Source: Glandiceps talaboti
Taxonomy: Eukaryota > Hemichordata > Enteropneusta > Spengelidae
Direction: 5' to 3'
Assembly: GCF_964340395.1 (NCBI RefSeq)
Contig: NC_135555.1
Coordinates: 5,028,501-5,092,500 of the forward strand
Length of the DNA: 64,000 bases
Shown here: one piece after another, positions 1 through 22,366 of the stretch
Numbering within the stretch: the stretch's first letter is position 1
How the letters are laid out: each line of letters begins with the position of its first letter
Notes under the pieces: model-generated
What the model was told of the DNA's origin: nothing
Databases searched by the model: none
What the model saw: the letters and a program-made list of their open reading frames with translations, nothing else
Translations under genes and position numbers: made by a program

Positions 1-3000
1 TTTTGGGATTAATACAGTTCGATAATGATACGATAGCCGCCAAGTGTTAGGGCTAGATTACAACAATGTGTATTCAAAAGCTGCAAGGGTTGTAAGTAAA
101 GTAGTGTATGAAAAGGGAATTGCGTGACACTTGTTCAAGTTAAAACAACAAACTGACATGTTGGCTACTTAGTGGTTCAATTATTTCAACAATTTGTGTA
201 TTATTAAGTTATAATATAGTTGTACAAAAATATGTAAGCTAGGTGTAAAACGTACATTTTAAAATATTTACACAAACTTTTATCATCTGATCAACGGACG
301 AATTAGACTTGTGATTGACTCATTAACAGTCAGAACAGATCAGCAAATGGAATTGTCAATATTCAAAATGGTGTATGCGCTCTTATATTTGTATTTTGGG
401 CCAATGGCCATTGACTGCAATAAATTGAGTTGCTCATAGAACACCAAACTTGTTAGAATGTGATAAAATGACTACACGCTATCCCAATGTCAATGACAGC
501 AATTCTTTGCACTATTTGTTGTTTGAAAAAAAAATTGTTACATAATTGGTGAAGGAGATGGGTAAGGTGAACCTCAGATGTTGTGTTACGGATGACAGAA
601 TACAACGTTTTAATAACCGCTAAGTTTTGATGTTTTGCGAGGTCACCGTGAACTCTCAGCTGTCATGAATTAATACTTAGAACAAATGTTTGCATTTCGC
701 GAATAGTATTCTACTGAGATGACAACATTAAGTTATTATAAGATCAACAGTGTCAAATAATGACTAATTACAGACAGTTGGAAGAACAATGACGTGATCA
801 CATTGTTTAGCTAGTTTTCATACTTGTCAATATCATTTGCATTGAATTAAGGCGACGGCAATACTTCCGTTTTAGTCATTTATGGTGCTGATTACTTTAT
901 CACCCAATCATTTGAGTATTGTATATTTTACGTTTATAAGAATTTAATGGAATAATAAAATTATGGATTCACTTTGGGAAGAGACGGTCTGAGACTAGGA
1001 GCTTCGATCTGCTCCGTGGCCACCTCCAAATGATCCAGGTTAACCATGAACATAGTGTGTAGTTTGAGCTAATTCCCTAAAAGTCCAAGTCGATCCCGTG
1101 TACAGAGTGGAGAGAGAGAGAGTAACATTGAAGGGGGTTACGTTAACAGTAGAGGTAACCCCCCCAATTTGTTACAGTTGTATGGTGAGTATTGACTGGA
1201 AACAGTCCAATTATACCATGATTAAAATGATAGATTTTATCTCACGGGTTCAATATCATGGATGTCTAAAGCCCATACGACGTCATCCTAACTTAATCAT
1301 GAATAATTAACCGACCAACCTGAGAATCACCATCTTTCTCGGTAAATGCTGGTAATCCGTAAGACAAGAGAACTAAAACAAAGGGCTTAGACTCAGATTA
1401 CCGAGAGTAATTAATAATGTTTATCCGCAGTCCCTGGTTTACCCATAGTCCGTGTAGGGTATATAGTTTACCATACCCAGGTGAAATTATATGATGTGAA
1501 GCGCTCAACTTTGTTTATTTCCCATCATGCCTTGTCCAGGCTATAGTCCTGGTCGACGATCCTCAGCCAAATGATAAATTCCATAGTTACAACTTACCTC
1601 TCCGTATGTATGATCAGCCGATCATATAGATGGTAGATATTTTAAATGCTCTCATCATTGTTGATCTTGGGATTGTAGTGTCTGGTGTTGACAGCCTCCC
1701 TACTGTCCCTAGGAAAGTTGTGTTGAGACATGTCAATAATGAAAAGATAATCAAAAACAAAGTTATGATGGTCGTAGTACGGTAGTGTTCAATACAGCCA
1801 AAGTTGATGCTTGAATTGTAGGGATGTTGTCGATCATGGTATATTGTGATTGTTCATGACAAACAAAATAAATCAGTCGATAAACTTACACAAAAATTCA
1901 CCCCTTGACCAACTACTTGAATATACCTGAAGAAACACAGAAGATGATTTTGTACTGACAATAAATTGCATTGTAAACTGCATTCAATGTTCCATCCTGG
2001 TCAGAAATTCAATGAATAATGAACTGACAACACAAGCGATTATTGCATATATGAGCCTTGGCGGCCCTGTCAACCGTTCACCTTTTTGTTATTTAAATTC
2101 ATTTTGAAACCATCTGTGTTATTCAACACAAACCAAGTAATAATACATTCTTATACGTAGTTGCGACACGACATACCTAGGTGTTCTCGTCAGATAACAT
2201 ACGGTTGATGTTACCTCAATAAGTTAGGGTCATAGAGACCGCAGTTCATCTCTTTGAGACGTCAAGTCTGGTCTACATGGACGTGAATCTCCAGAAATGC
2301 TGCAATGGAAGGTAATGTCACCTTTATTGACCATTCAAAAGGGTATTGTTATAACAGCTATCAACAAAACGTGTCGTTCTTGAGGTACGTGTGAACTCGA
2401 GTCTTTCGGGGTCAATTTGATCATGTCGTGACGATAACACTTATATAATTGCCACAAATTACTGGCAATTTAATTTGTACCTCTACTCGATTTTTCTAAC
2501 CTTGCATTGTGCTATTGGTGTACAGTAGGTGTTTGGATATTGTCGTGATTTAGTGACAATGCGGGGTCATATTATATATGGCCGGTTTACACGTGAACGG
2601 GGACTATAAATAACCTGATTTGACACTGAGTTTAATAATCCACACTCTACAGTAATGAATCTATGATACAGTGTAGTTGTTCTTTTTCAGACAACACCGA
2701 AGATTAATAAACTTGTTTCGACTTTCGAACAAGTTAATTCTTAATAATGCAATAATGCATTACTACAATGAAAATCTATATTAGGATATGTGCACTGTGA
2801 TATCATCAGTGTAAATACCAACTTGCATTATTTAGACATTATCTAATTTAATAAGAGGGTCAATTAGGCAAGTTGATCATTTAAGTTAAAACCAACAACA
2901 GTAACACCAGGTGTTTACCAATCAAGTCAGTTTTTACTATTCTTACGAAGCTGTGCATCAATTTCCATCAAGTTACAATTGGTACAATATTTATTTGAGA

Positions 3001-3140
3001 CATCATGTCCACAGACAAACAAACAGAGAGACAGACAGAGAGACAGACATACAGACAGACAGACAGACAGACAGACAGAGACAGGCAGACAGAGAGACAG
3101 AGACAGACAGAGAGACAGACAGAGAGACAGACAGACAGAC

Positions 3141-3191
<51 letters not shown>

Positions 3192-3265
3192 TACAAAGCT
3201 GTAACTATCTTATTTTCACGGAAAGGTAAAACTGACGAATTTTCAAAATTCTCTTTCAGAAAAAG
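1..3265. other. Intergenic region, no gene seen
   Basis: This is AT-rich sequence with only short open frames in all six frames. I saw no splice-consistent exons, no RNA gene and no mobile-element termini. The right end holds a CAGA microsatellite listed separately, and the proximal promoter of the FOXRED2-like gene must lie in the last few hundred bases. No TATA box was convincing among the many AT runs. Confidence 0.6.
3013..3191. repeat. (CAGA)n microsatellite upstream of FOXRED2-like gene
   Basis: The stretch is about 180 bases of CAGA units interspersed with GAGA variants. It ends about 75 bp before the start codon at 3266, so it lies in the 5' UTR or core promoter of the next gene. Open frames through it on both strands are simple-repeat artefacts. 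Confidence 0.95.
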
Positions 3266-6200
3266 ATGAAGTTACTCATCGGCATATTTTTATGGCATTC
3301 CTTCAAGTTTATTTCACTGACGTCATCGTCTGATGAATCGGATCACGTTAATGATTACTGTGTGATTGGTGCAGGCCCGTCTGGTCTACAAATGGGATAC
3401 TTTCTACAGAAAGCTGGTCGTGATTACATCATTTATGAAAAGGCCAGTACGGTTGGTTCTTTCTTTATTCAGTACCCAAGACATCGAAAACTAATTAGCA
3501 TAAATAAAATATACACCGGGAGGACGAACAAAGAATTCAACTTCAGACATGACTGGAATTCATTGATTAGTGATGACGAAGACTTGTTGATAGGGTGAGT
3601 AGGAACATAACTCATTCTAGCACATACGCCAGGCAAGTTGTACACCTTTGGACAGATAACACCGGGTTTATTTTCTGGCCTTTCTACGTCACAACAACTA
3701 GCGTCTATATCCTGAGTTCTGTGGTACTCTAATTTTGAGTATTATTTTCGTCGTCTCTCCGGCTGACTCGTAGTGACAAACCCCCTTATGTGACTAGTTT
3801 TTGCCAGTCTGAAATTAGAGAAATATTGGCGAATAAGATTATAACTTCATGGCTTTCTTTGTTTGATGATAAGCTAACATGTTTAATGGCCGTGTAATTT
3901 CAAAGTAATTGATAAACGTAGTACCGACTACAGAATGTACATCACTGATTCAATGAAATTTGATCTTCATTATTTTGACAGCCGATATACCGAGGATTTC
4001 TTCCCCCATGCTGACGTGATGGTCAAATATCTGTCTGACTACGCCCAGAGATACCGATTAAACATTCAATACAACACTGACGTCAAAAATATCAAACGAA
4101 TTGACGACGAATACTCTGACGTCAGTCGGAAATTTGAGTTGATTAACCAAGTTAATACAACATATACCTGCAGGTAACATTGCATTTATTTTATACTTGT
4201 TCAAAGTTTGGAATCAAATTTTGGTCATTTTTAGCCATATACTAGTATTCGTTTCTCGACTGCGGTAGGACACAATTTTTAATCTGCAATCAATTCTTTG
4301 GAATGAATGTGGAAAGGAGAGTCAAATTGAATGATAAATCACAGACAAGAAAGTTTCTTCCCTTGTCTGTGAGTATTATGTAGAAAGTTCCAAGATTATG
4401 CGTGTTACTTTCTGTCATATTATAAAATTAGGATCTTCAAGTCATTTGATTACACAATTCTATTTTGATAACACTTTCGATTGAAGAACAAACCAGCTGG
4501 AGGAAGTCAAGGTACTTTTAAAATATGCAAAGTATAGACCCCACAAAGTCAAATATACCATACAACTCGTGATCATATCTGAATGATTTCTGTTTTCAAT
4601 TATAGAACGGTTATTGTTTGTACGGGTATCTCGAAACCTAACCGACCAGAATTCGACGGTAGTGAGCATACAGTCGGTTACGAAGACGTATCTCTGAACA
4701 GAACTGACTTTATCGGTAAAAGTGTTCTCATTCTTGGTAAAGGAAACTCGGCTATGGAGACAGCTATGCATATTGGTGGAGTAGCAGATTTTATCCACCT
4801 CGTATCAGGGTCTTTCACAGAGGAGGCTTACTATACACATTACGTTGGTGATATTAGGTTTGAACATATCTTTCTACAAGGCATTATTTCTGAAACTTTA
4901 GTTCTGGGTGCAATCAATATACGTTGATTGTGTGATGTTTGGCTGTGCGCGAAAAAAGACAAAATGACTTGTAAGCCATTTACATTGTCTATACTAGTGG
5001 TGTATGGTGGATGGATGGATGGATGGATGAATGAATTGGTGAGACTGGACGAATTTTCAATTATACATTAAACACCTGACTGAAAGTTGAGATTAAGCCT
5101 ATCCAATACAAATTACACACCAAAATTACACTCTCTAATTAGTGTCACATACACCACAAAGTAAGTTCTAGATGGCTTAAACTTCCCGGATGTGTCAAGG
5201 ACAAAGTTCAAAACAACTATTGCGATAATATGTTCGATTCTAAATTAGGAGTTTTAGTTACCATGGAAACAGTGCATGAAATATTCTTTTATTTCATATC
5301 TTTCTAATTTAGAGCTGTAAATAATGAAATATACGACACATTTTTCCTGAAGTCCCTGGACGGACTTTTGACCTTTCCCCTCGATGACGACTTGACAGTT
5401 ACCAAAGATGAAGATGGAAAATTCCATGTTGATGGAGCACACGCTATCACTCTGCGAGATAATTTTCTACTTCGTCATCCTTATGACGTCATCATACGGT
5501 GCTTGGGTTTCTTGTTTGATTTTAGTATATTCGATGAGTAAGTGACAGGTATTATGTTTGATAGTTTTATGCAATGTAACAAAAAACGAAATCTTGGGAG
5601 TTTATAAAATAGCATTCATCCTATCATGTGATTGGTCAGGTCCTAAACACCATCTATCCTTTCATGTGATTGGTCAGAACCTAAACAACATCTATCATTC
5701 CATATGATTGGTATGATTCTATCCTTTCATGTGACTGGTTAGATCCTGCACAACATCTATTCTTTCACGTGATTGGTCGGGTCACAATGAACCTTGTGAA
5801 GTGCTCCAAATCATCTACATTGACACGTAAGAATTTCAATGACTTTGACATATGATTTTGTCTACTAGATCTTCTCTAGGACTCCAGTCAGTAACACCAA
5901 AGAAAAGTTACCACTTGCCTAAGTATCCTTTGATAAATCACGATTTCCAAGCTCATAACGTTCCTGGATTATACTTTGCCGGTACTAATACACACTCATT
6001 AGATCAAAAGAAGTCGTCCGGTGGTTTCATCCATGGCTTCCGGTACACAGGTAGTTTGCTTTTACTAAATAAACTCCTGACTCTCCTTTGTGTAAAAAGT
6101 CAAAGTTTGCAATAACGCAATGATGAATTGCTATTCGACAGTTTTGCTGTTGCTCATGCTTTAAAGAACGCCATTCCAGGAAATAAAGGCATTTTCATAA

Positions 6201-6318
6201 AACATGGGTTCTGGAGAGTCGTTTCGTGATTTTACATCACATACAATTACTTACAATTTCAAAGAAACATCACTATATAAACATGCCATGTGTTTATATA
6301 TTCAGTCTCTTCAATATT

Positions 6319-6363
<45 letters not shown>

Positions 6364-9217
6364 TAATAATAATGTCTAATTTTCAAGCTCGTGTACTGCA
6401 TCGGATACTGGAACACCGAAACCATGGCGAACCATGGCCGTCAATTCGTCAACCTATCACAGAACTACTGAATCACCTGGTGAAAAGAATAAATGAAGCT
6501 TCCGGTTTGTACCAGATGTTTGGCGTACTTGGTGACGTAATTTCTCTTTCAAGGTGAAGGCATCATAATGTTTGCTGTCTTACTATTTGAGCATGACGCA
6601 CATGTATGTAGTTATATTAGTAAGCCATCTCTCAGTCAGTACCATGTTGAAATGAATAGATACTAGTACATTGACATTGATAGATTATACCATAACCTTC
6701 CCGTCTGTGAGGCAGACGGTCCAGTCAGACAAACTCACATTAAGGCAGACAGCCATTAAGACAGACGGTCCAGTCAGACAAACTCACATTAAGGCAGACA
6801 GCCATTAAGACAGACTGGGTGACTGAGTGAGACAGACACGTACACATGCACATACATACATACATACATACATACATACATACATACATACATACATACA
6901 TACATACGTACGTACATACATACATACATACATACATACATACATACATACATTCATACATACATACATACATACATACATACATACATACATAGTCAAA
7001 TTGCTTATATTGATTTCTATTCCAAAGAGATGGTACCTCGTATGAATATTTTGAAGAATATCCTGTCAAGTTACTGTGGGATTTTAAAAACATAACTGGC
7101 CAAACAGCTGATTCGGTCATTGTGGTACTTTTGGAGTATGGAAAAGACGATGGTAAGAATGTTTCGCTATCGAAATATACGAATTGTGGTTTTGTTTATT
7201 TATCAGTAGATGTTTGGTTTTGATATGTTTTACCATTGTGTATAAAATACATTACGAAAATGGTATGACGTCGGTCACAAAAATACGTAGTAGTTTACTA
7301 TATTGCACAACAAGCCCTCGGCCATGAATAAGTGAAAGGAGATATACCACCCAAATGGGTCAGTTTCTCACGACAACGTAGTTCCATTTTTCGTTTAAAT
7401 ATTCCTTGAGGGGTCAGTCACTTTTAACTGACGGTTTTATTTTAGAGGAGAGTCACTTTGGTGCATTGAAATGACTCTTGAGCAACTGCAATTTGTCAAA
7501 TTTTACATTTATAATTGCGAGAGGAGGATACCCTCCCATAACCTCCCCAAATGTCGGAGACTGTGAGAGTACCACGACGAAAAAAAGACCCGTGTTTTGT
7601 TTGATGTCGACCGTCTGTATTGTGTTTTGTCTTCAGAGGTTCATGAATTGGGTCTTTCTAAGCTAGGCCACAAGTCGTACTTCATACATCCTGTTCTGTA
7701 TTATTATGATAAACTACCAACAGGTAAGTATACTCAGCCTAGTAAATAAACCACGTACTGCTACAAAGTTGTATTCATGATGATTTGAATGAACTCAATT
7801 GCCGCCATGTGTTTCATGAACGTTATAGCTTCGTGTTGTTCAGCGTTTTTTCACTATTATACTGTTTGCATACTGTATACCCATTTCAAAGATCATGTTA
7901 TTATTACCTTGGTCGATCTTGTATACATGTATAACAAAAAACGCATTTTACAACTTCTTGATGTAGCTTTTAATAATAACTTTAATGAGTAATTTGCATA
8001 ATTAATGATTTTTTGCACTTAGGCAATATCTAGAGAAGGTAAGCTTCAAATTGAAAGAATTTGGAATATACATTGTTTACAATTTCGATAAAGCTTGTCG
8101 ATGTAGCTTTTAAGTTTAATGAGTAATTTGCATAATTGATCAGCTTAAGAATGCAAGCTTCAAATGTCATGTAATTTTGTACATACATCCATGATCTAAA
8201 AGCATGTGTCCTGTTGATGTAGTTTTAATCTTAATGAGTCATTTGCATAATCAAAGAAATTTACCTCTTATAAAGGGATATGCCATATGTAAGGCAGCTC
8301 GGAATTTCGCATTCTGATGCGTGTAGGAACCGATCGAATTATTCAGTTTACACGTGGTTATTTCTATTGTAGCATAGGGTATGAGGAAATGAACGTCCTT
8401 GTGCTGTAGTGGGAAATCGAATGTAGGATCATTCGTTGAAGCCATTGTAAGCTGATGAAGGAAATATCCATTTGGTATAAATGTGTACTTAGTACATTGT
8501 TTTTTCGAATGGACTATTTATTTACATTTCATTTACTATTACATTTACAGAAAGTTACATGAATGAAACTGATGACGTATTTGATGTATTGCCTCGACCA
8601 TCCAAAATACATCACATGAACTCTGACTTTCTGACGTCATGGAAATCACCTAACAGGTAGGAAGGGCGATATTCGCATGGCTCCACCATAAGGAATTGTT
8701 CGTTTCGACCTGATCAAAATCCCCATTAAAAATATCGTTCAAATTCGTCTTGCTCTTGGTAAATTGACAATATTGTCTTTATTAAGTATTTATTAAGTGG
8801 AAAATATTCTTGAAACAACAAAACCCAAATATGATAGCTGACATTTCGACAAATGTAAGGAAGAAATATAAAAGGGATGAGATATAATAAGAGCACGTGG
8901 TTAAACACAGATGGAAACTATGCAAAAAAAATGTGTATCAGTTAGTGTTCTGATTTATATGTAATAATTCCTGATACATGTAATTTACTTATCCTTAATA
9001 CTTAATCTTGTTTGTCTCCATTTTTTACCATAGCCATGTCCTGCCTCTTCGTCGTTTCATAGAAAATATTTTGGAAAGAGACCTACGATATTTCTATGAC
9101 GATCAGTGTTTCCGCTTTGCGATGACACGTGGAGAAGTGCCAAGTACCTGTCAAGACTTCTATCAAAGAGGAATTGGTATCCCTGGGCAGAAGATTGGCA
9201 AAATTCTGTATTTGTAG
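3266..9217 (+). CDS. FOXRED2: FOXRED2-like (ERFAD) FAD-dependent ER oxidoreductase
   Basis: Ten exons join in frame: 3266-3594, 3982-4173, 4606-4857, 5313-5537, 5869-6050, 6388-6553, 7028-7152, 7637-7723, 8551-8656 and 9034-9217, giving 615 aa. The N-terminus looks like a signal peptide ([13 protein letters not shown]...). An FAD-binding GAGPSG follows near residue 36 and a second dinucleotide-binding GKGNSA near 220. The segments [45 protein letters not shown] and HPVLYYY match the family order as I know it. In vertebrates FOXRED2/ERFAD is an ER-lumenal flavoprotein tied to ER-associated degradation; that role is inferred here. The predicted C-terminus ([10 protein letters not shown]) has no KDEL-type retrieval signal, so either retention differs or a further exon is missed. 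AATAAA follows at 9532. Confidence 0.9.
5612..5786. repeat. Minisatellite in FOXRED2-like intron 4
   Basis: About four degenerate copies of a unit near 45 bp lie between exons 4 and 5. Each contains CATCTATCCTTTCATGTGATTGG or a close variant, so each carries an inverted CCAAT box (ATTGG). The unit does not overlap an exon. Confidence 0.85.
6320..6375. repeat. (AAT)n microsatellite
   Basis: A run of ATA/AAT trinucleotides lies in FOXRED2-like intron 5, ending about 10 bp before the acceptor of exon 6 at 6388. It therefore occupies the place where a pyrimidine tract would be expected. Confidence 0.9.
6713..6995. repeat. 49-bp direct duplication followed by (CATA)n
   Basis: In FOXRED2-like intron 6, a 49-bp unit containing CCAGTCAGACAAACTCACAT occurs twice in tandem (the motif starts at 6721 and 6770). 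A CATA microsatellite of about 145 bp follows, from 6850 to 6993. Its middle holds CATACGTACGTACATA near 6904, a short palindrome produced by T/G substitutions. Confidence 0.9.
7955..8260. repeat. Three-copy tandem repeat, about 120-135 bp period
   Basis: In FOXRED2-like intron 8 the block GATGTAGCTTTTAA...TTTAATGAGTAATTTGCATAATT recurs near 7960, 8097 and 8215. Divergence is moderate and there are indels between copies. No exon is included. Confidence 0.8.
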
Positions 9218-10288
9218 CGATTGGGAAAATAATTACTGAATTTAAGTGCAATGATAAAACTAAAATCTAAGAAATCGTGTGAAACATGTTCATAGCAGTC
9301 AATCTTCATGACGCATGTAGGCGGTACCCGAGTTATTGGACAGATGAAAAGATTGTAGTTTAGCCGCCAGAATGCATTAATTAAATCAAATTGGAACGTC
9401 CTGCATTTTCTTGGGCTCAAAACTTCTTTAAAACTGTTTTGTGTTCTCCTTTCACTTTAGTCTTTTCGGGTAAGTTTTTGTTGTATTGCATATTCTTTTG
9501 TTGTGTGTGTGATTTCTGAATATTTTCGCCGAATAAAACCAACCAATAAATAGCTTACATTGCTGTAGTTGTATGATTCTAGCTGCTTGTTGAGTGTTTT
9601 CATTCACTTTTCATGATTTTAAGGTGTCAAATATATATTTCACGAAATTTCTGGAGAGTTAAAGTTGTTCAGAATAGAATATTACTTCGTTATTGTTTAG
9701 AATAGGTTCATCAACACAGGACATAATCTAGCTGGTACACTGCCTTCAAACAATCATTAATTGTTTAAACAGATTGATGACTTTATCCTATCGATACGAT
9801 CCATTCTATCAATCCATCTGATTTTTGAAGTTGAAAATACAAAGAATGTAAATTATATTTAAAAACAGAGTATATTATCATGTATATAGCGTCAAATTGT
9901 CAGATTGTCGCAAGTTTCATCATAAACATAGTGTAAACGACAAGATAGGTTTAGTTGGAGTCAACTTCAATTACTTTCTGTACCACAAATACGATGACAC
10001 TGGTAACATAATATATAATAAACAGAAAAAAGTATACTTCCGATTCTGTGAATTATCAAATTGCTTACATTATCCAATAATATACTTCACTTCCTTTGCC
10101 GAGGCAGGAAATTAGTATCAATAAATTATCATGATAAACTGAGGAATTATCATCATTGTGTTCTAGAACTGAATTAGGTATAGATTTAGATTAAGTGAAA
10201 TATTGATGACGTTTTGTAGTGTTAGTGTTACTTTCTAGTAGACAACATCAGAGTATTCTCACCATTTTGATCCACGCAAAGTGCCACT
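9218..10288. other. 3' UTR of FOXRED2-like gene and spacer
   Basis: The left part is the probable 3' UTR, ending after AATAAA at 9532-9537. The remainder is AT-rich spacer leading to the astacin start at 10289. I found no convincing extra exon. Confidence 0.6.
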
Positions 10289-18765
<8,477 letters not shown>

Positions 18766-18962
18766 ATAGTTAATACTAGAAATATCACTATGATTAGTTG
18801 TATACAGTTGTCGTTGCAACTGTTTTTATCTCAAAAACTGATTCATTGTTCTATGTTTTCAAGTAATGCCAAAGACAGATAAACAAATTTGCTGATGAAG
18901 TGCTGACTTCCATTTACGGACCTTTTTGTATAGCTGTCTTTCTGGCTGTTAGGTCTGTCCAC

Positions 18963-19043
<81 letters not shown>

Positions 19044-19071
19044 ATGTATGTATACGAAACGAGAGCCAGGT

Positions 19072-19150
<79 letters not shown>

Positions 19151-19957
19151 TACATACATACATACATACATACATACATACATACATACATACATACATA
19201 CATACATACATACATACATACATACATACATACATACAGATAGACAGACAGACAGACAACAGTGGTAGAGATGTGTGAAATAAGTAAATCAATACAAATC
19301 CAATAGCTCATTCACAAGGTCTGCAAAACAGCACATTGTTATAGATTCCACATTTACATAACATAGCTAAGAAGACCAGTAAAACTGCACACTTTCATAT
19401 TTTCTTAAAATGAAAAGAATAGAATTGACCCATTTATTCAATACCACCCTACAAATCTTTGAAAAACGAAAAAAAAAACTGAGTAATTTACAAAGAAATG
19501 TCCATCAACTTCATCAGATTATGACAAAGAACAGCGAACGTTTATACTCTAGCAATTGAGACTGAAGATGAAAGTGTTTGTACGTGTTATATATACACCT
19601 GCTCTAATTGTAAGAAATTATTAATTGTTGCAATTTGGTAACACCGCCATAAAACTTCATTCAAATAAATAACAAATCGATAGCTATTGCCTGTTAATCT
19701 GCAAAACGCAGATAATTATTCATATTTCCGAATTGTTGGCTGGCAAAAAACGACTATGCCTAACAATTTATAAATAGTCAAATAAAAGAACTTGGTTGGC
19801 TGTAAAGTTTTTGATTTTTTTAAACAAAATCGTTAGCTTACAATCGAAGAATTACAAATATTTCAGCATTACTTACTAATAGATATATCACTGCTGTTAA
19901 AGGCACTTTGGAATTGTTTGATATGAAATGATACTATTGAGCAGTACTATGACATAT
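18766..19957. other. Convergent intergenic spacer between astacin and lipocalin genes
   Basis: This holds the 3' ends of two convergent genes and a large compound microsatellite (listed separately). TTTATT near 19433, read on the minus strand, is a possible AATAAA for the lipocalin. No additional exon was seen. Confidence 0.6.
18965..19256. repeat. Compound microsatellite (CG)n-(TG)n-(CAGA)n-(CATA)n
   Basis: Four simple repeats adjoin: CGCGCG, then about 60 bp of TG, about 75 bp of CAGA, and about 90 bp of CATA, ending in CAGA again. Open frames on both strands through here are repeat artefacts. The CG/TG part is a Z-DNA-prone alternating purine-pyrimidine tract. Confidence 0.97.
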
Positions 19958-21969
19958 TTATTTCCAGCAGCCATCGTGATTTGTTGGTTCGTAAGGTATG
20001 TTCCTTGGATTGAGACCCATATCGATGCTTTTCTGGATAAGTTCTTCCGTGAGGGCGGGATCTTGTGTTGGGGTTCTTGACATAATATGAATGCAGTAAT
20101 TTTCACCATCCCGGACCGAGGCTGCTCCACAGTCGTATTCTACTGCATAGTCGTCACCAATAATGATTACGTTATAGTCGACCTAAGAAGTAGAATGGTG
20201 AAATTGTCATTTTTATAATGACTGTATTCATATTTAAAAGGCTATGCAATCCAAGTCCCAAACAGACAAAGAAACGAGACATACGTACTAGTATTTGAAA
20301 CTTGACTATAAATATTACTTGAATGATTCATAATAGTGGTAGTATACATATATACATATATACGTATACATAGACATCAAAAGTTTAATACAATTTTATT
20401 TCCTCATTTTTGTACTAATGAATTTCACCGTTTTGGTCTTACACACGAACACACCTTTTCAAGTAGAGCATCCTCCCATATTACATGTACATGAGCACCA
20501 TCAGTACGATTTCGAAATACGCAAAAGGCAGAACGATAAACTGATATTGATGCAAGTACATCTGTGTAATTTGAGGTATCAACGTTGACATTTTACTAGT
20601 AAATGATCGAAACATTACCAACGGGTACAGTTGCGTAAAAGCGAAACTAAAGCTTTTATTCACACTTGGTCACCAGTCTGATGTTCTGGGCCATGGGTTG
20701 GTCACATGACTCATCACCAGAATCATGTGACCAAAAAGTTGACCCGTCCCGGATAATGAAAGAGATTTGCCTACCTTGTTGTCTGGATCAAGTTCAGGAT
20801 AACTTATTTTCCAATTTCCATCAATACCAAAGTATTCCAAATATCCTATAGAATAGAGAAACACACAGGCACTGTAATTTGAACACTGTCACTTGTTTAC
20901 TTGTACGTTGTTCCACGCTTCTACCCAGTTGAGTTGGAAACTCAAACAGTCCATTCACAAAGAAGTGTCCAAAGATATTCTTAATTTCCATCTCTATCTC
21001 ATTTTCTATATGTTCATTTATCTGTCTACTATGTATACCTGTACCAATATCTCTCTTTTTTTGAAAACTTTTACTAATCAATTTTTCTTACCTGTTATGT
21101 TAGTATGTCTACCATCGGGGGTTGTATTTCGGCAACCGTTTGTCACAGCGGCATCTTCCGGTGTCTGTGTTCGAGACGGATAAACTTCTATGAAGGTGCA
21201 AACACAATTTTTCTGCCAAACAGCACCCCCAAACGTCTGGATCTGTTTAATTGTTTGTTAGAATTAGAGAAATAATAAACGTTATCTAAAAATGCCTTAT
21301 GTAGAAACATTGTTCATGTCAAAAAAATTTCGACAGGAAGTGACGTATAATGTAAATCAGCACTGGAATGTAATTCAGCAATATCGTGTAGTATAAAATC
21401 CTGTTAAATAATATCTCCCTAAACAAGATACGTTTTGATGATATGTCTGTCCTTTCCAACATCATTTGAATATTAATCACTTCAATATTTACGTATTAGT
21501 TAAAGTCAGTATATCTATCCAAGTGAATATTGAACGGCCGTTATTAAAGCACAAATCCAACGTAAGTGTACAGCTTGTAGCGACTTTTGCATCTACCAAA
21601 TATCATTCATTTGAATATCCAAAAACCAATCCAACATACCTTTCCAATTTCGTACCAAACTCCCTGGTAATCTTCATACTTAAAGTTTTCTGCCGGCGGT
21701 GGGAATTGACAGGTCGTTGCATTACATAAAGCGACGCCAAGAAGTGAAACAATAATCTACAAAGGAATATGTATGGAGTATTTAACTTGCACGCACGCAA
21801 ACAACCAACCAACCATCCAACCCCCAAAATGATATATTAATCTATACGAAAGACATAGGCAGACATATATATATATTTGTGTGTGTGTATGTGTGTATGT
21901 ATGTATGTATGTATGTATGTATGTATGTATGTATGTATGTATGTATGTATGTATGTATGTATGTATGTA

Positions 21970-22006
<37 letters not shown>

Positions 22007-22034
22007 ATGTATGTATGTATGTATGTGTGTGTGT

Positions 22035-22080
<46 letters not shown>

Positions 22081-22366
22081 ACCACAGACCTACTCGTATT
22101 TCGTGTAATTCATTTGAACTGTAGCAGAAGTTAACATTATTTTTCCGTGTTTGAGTCAGATTATATTTTAATATCCTCGATCGAATCAATGTGATTTCAG
22201 AGTAATTCTGAATTTAAAACAAACGAAGTTGAATACCGTCCAACCCGATACCTTGTAAATTTCATTCTTCGATTGCGAATTAGTTCAACATCAACTTTCA
22301 ATATTGAATTATATGAAAAGTCTTCACAGACACAATAGTGTTGATACTTACCCCTAGAAGACGCAT
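19958..22366 (-). CDS. ApoD/Lazarillo-like secreted lipocalin
   Basis: Five exons (minus strand) join in frame: 22352-22366, 21640-21756, 21092-21242, 20775-20845 and 19958-20182, giving 192 aa. A signal peptide (MRLLGIIVSLLGVALCNA) leads to the mature protein. Lipocalin motif 1 appears as YQGVWYEIGK, motif 2 as VDYNVIIIGDDY, and the closing region has MSRTP...LTEELIQKSIDMG with a terminal Cys, as in ApoD-like lipocalins. Lipocalins bind small hydrophobic ligands in a beta-barrel; the ligand is not predictable. The first coding exon supplies only five codons, a split common in this family. The length is typical of ApoD. Confidence 0.9.
21865..22079. repeat. (TG)n/(TATG)n microsatellite
   Basis: Alternating TATG and TG blocks lie in the first intron of the lipocalin gene, between its five-codon first exon and exon 2. 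The five long open frames here are artefacts of the repeat. Confidence 0.97.

Noticed and set aside
5612-5786. Regularly spaced repeats considered as a CRISPR-like array
   Set aside because: The units are contiguous and degenerate without unique spacers and lie in a eukaryotic intron, so this is a minisatellite.
18900-19311. Many overlapping open frames of 87-149 codons on both strands
   Set aside because: All are translations of TG, CAGA and CATA microsatellites (for example Cys-Val or Tyr-Ile-His runs). The same holds at 2911-3269, 6740-7120, 21837-22189, 29776-30263, 36056-36366, 46323-46794 and 50676-50981.
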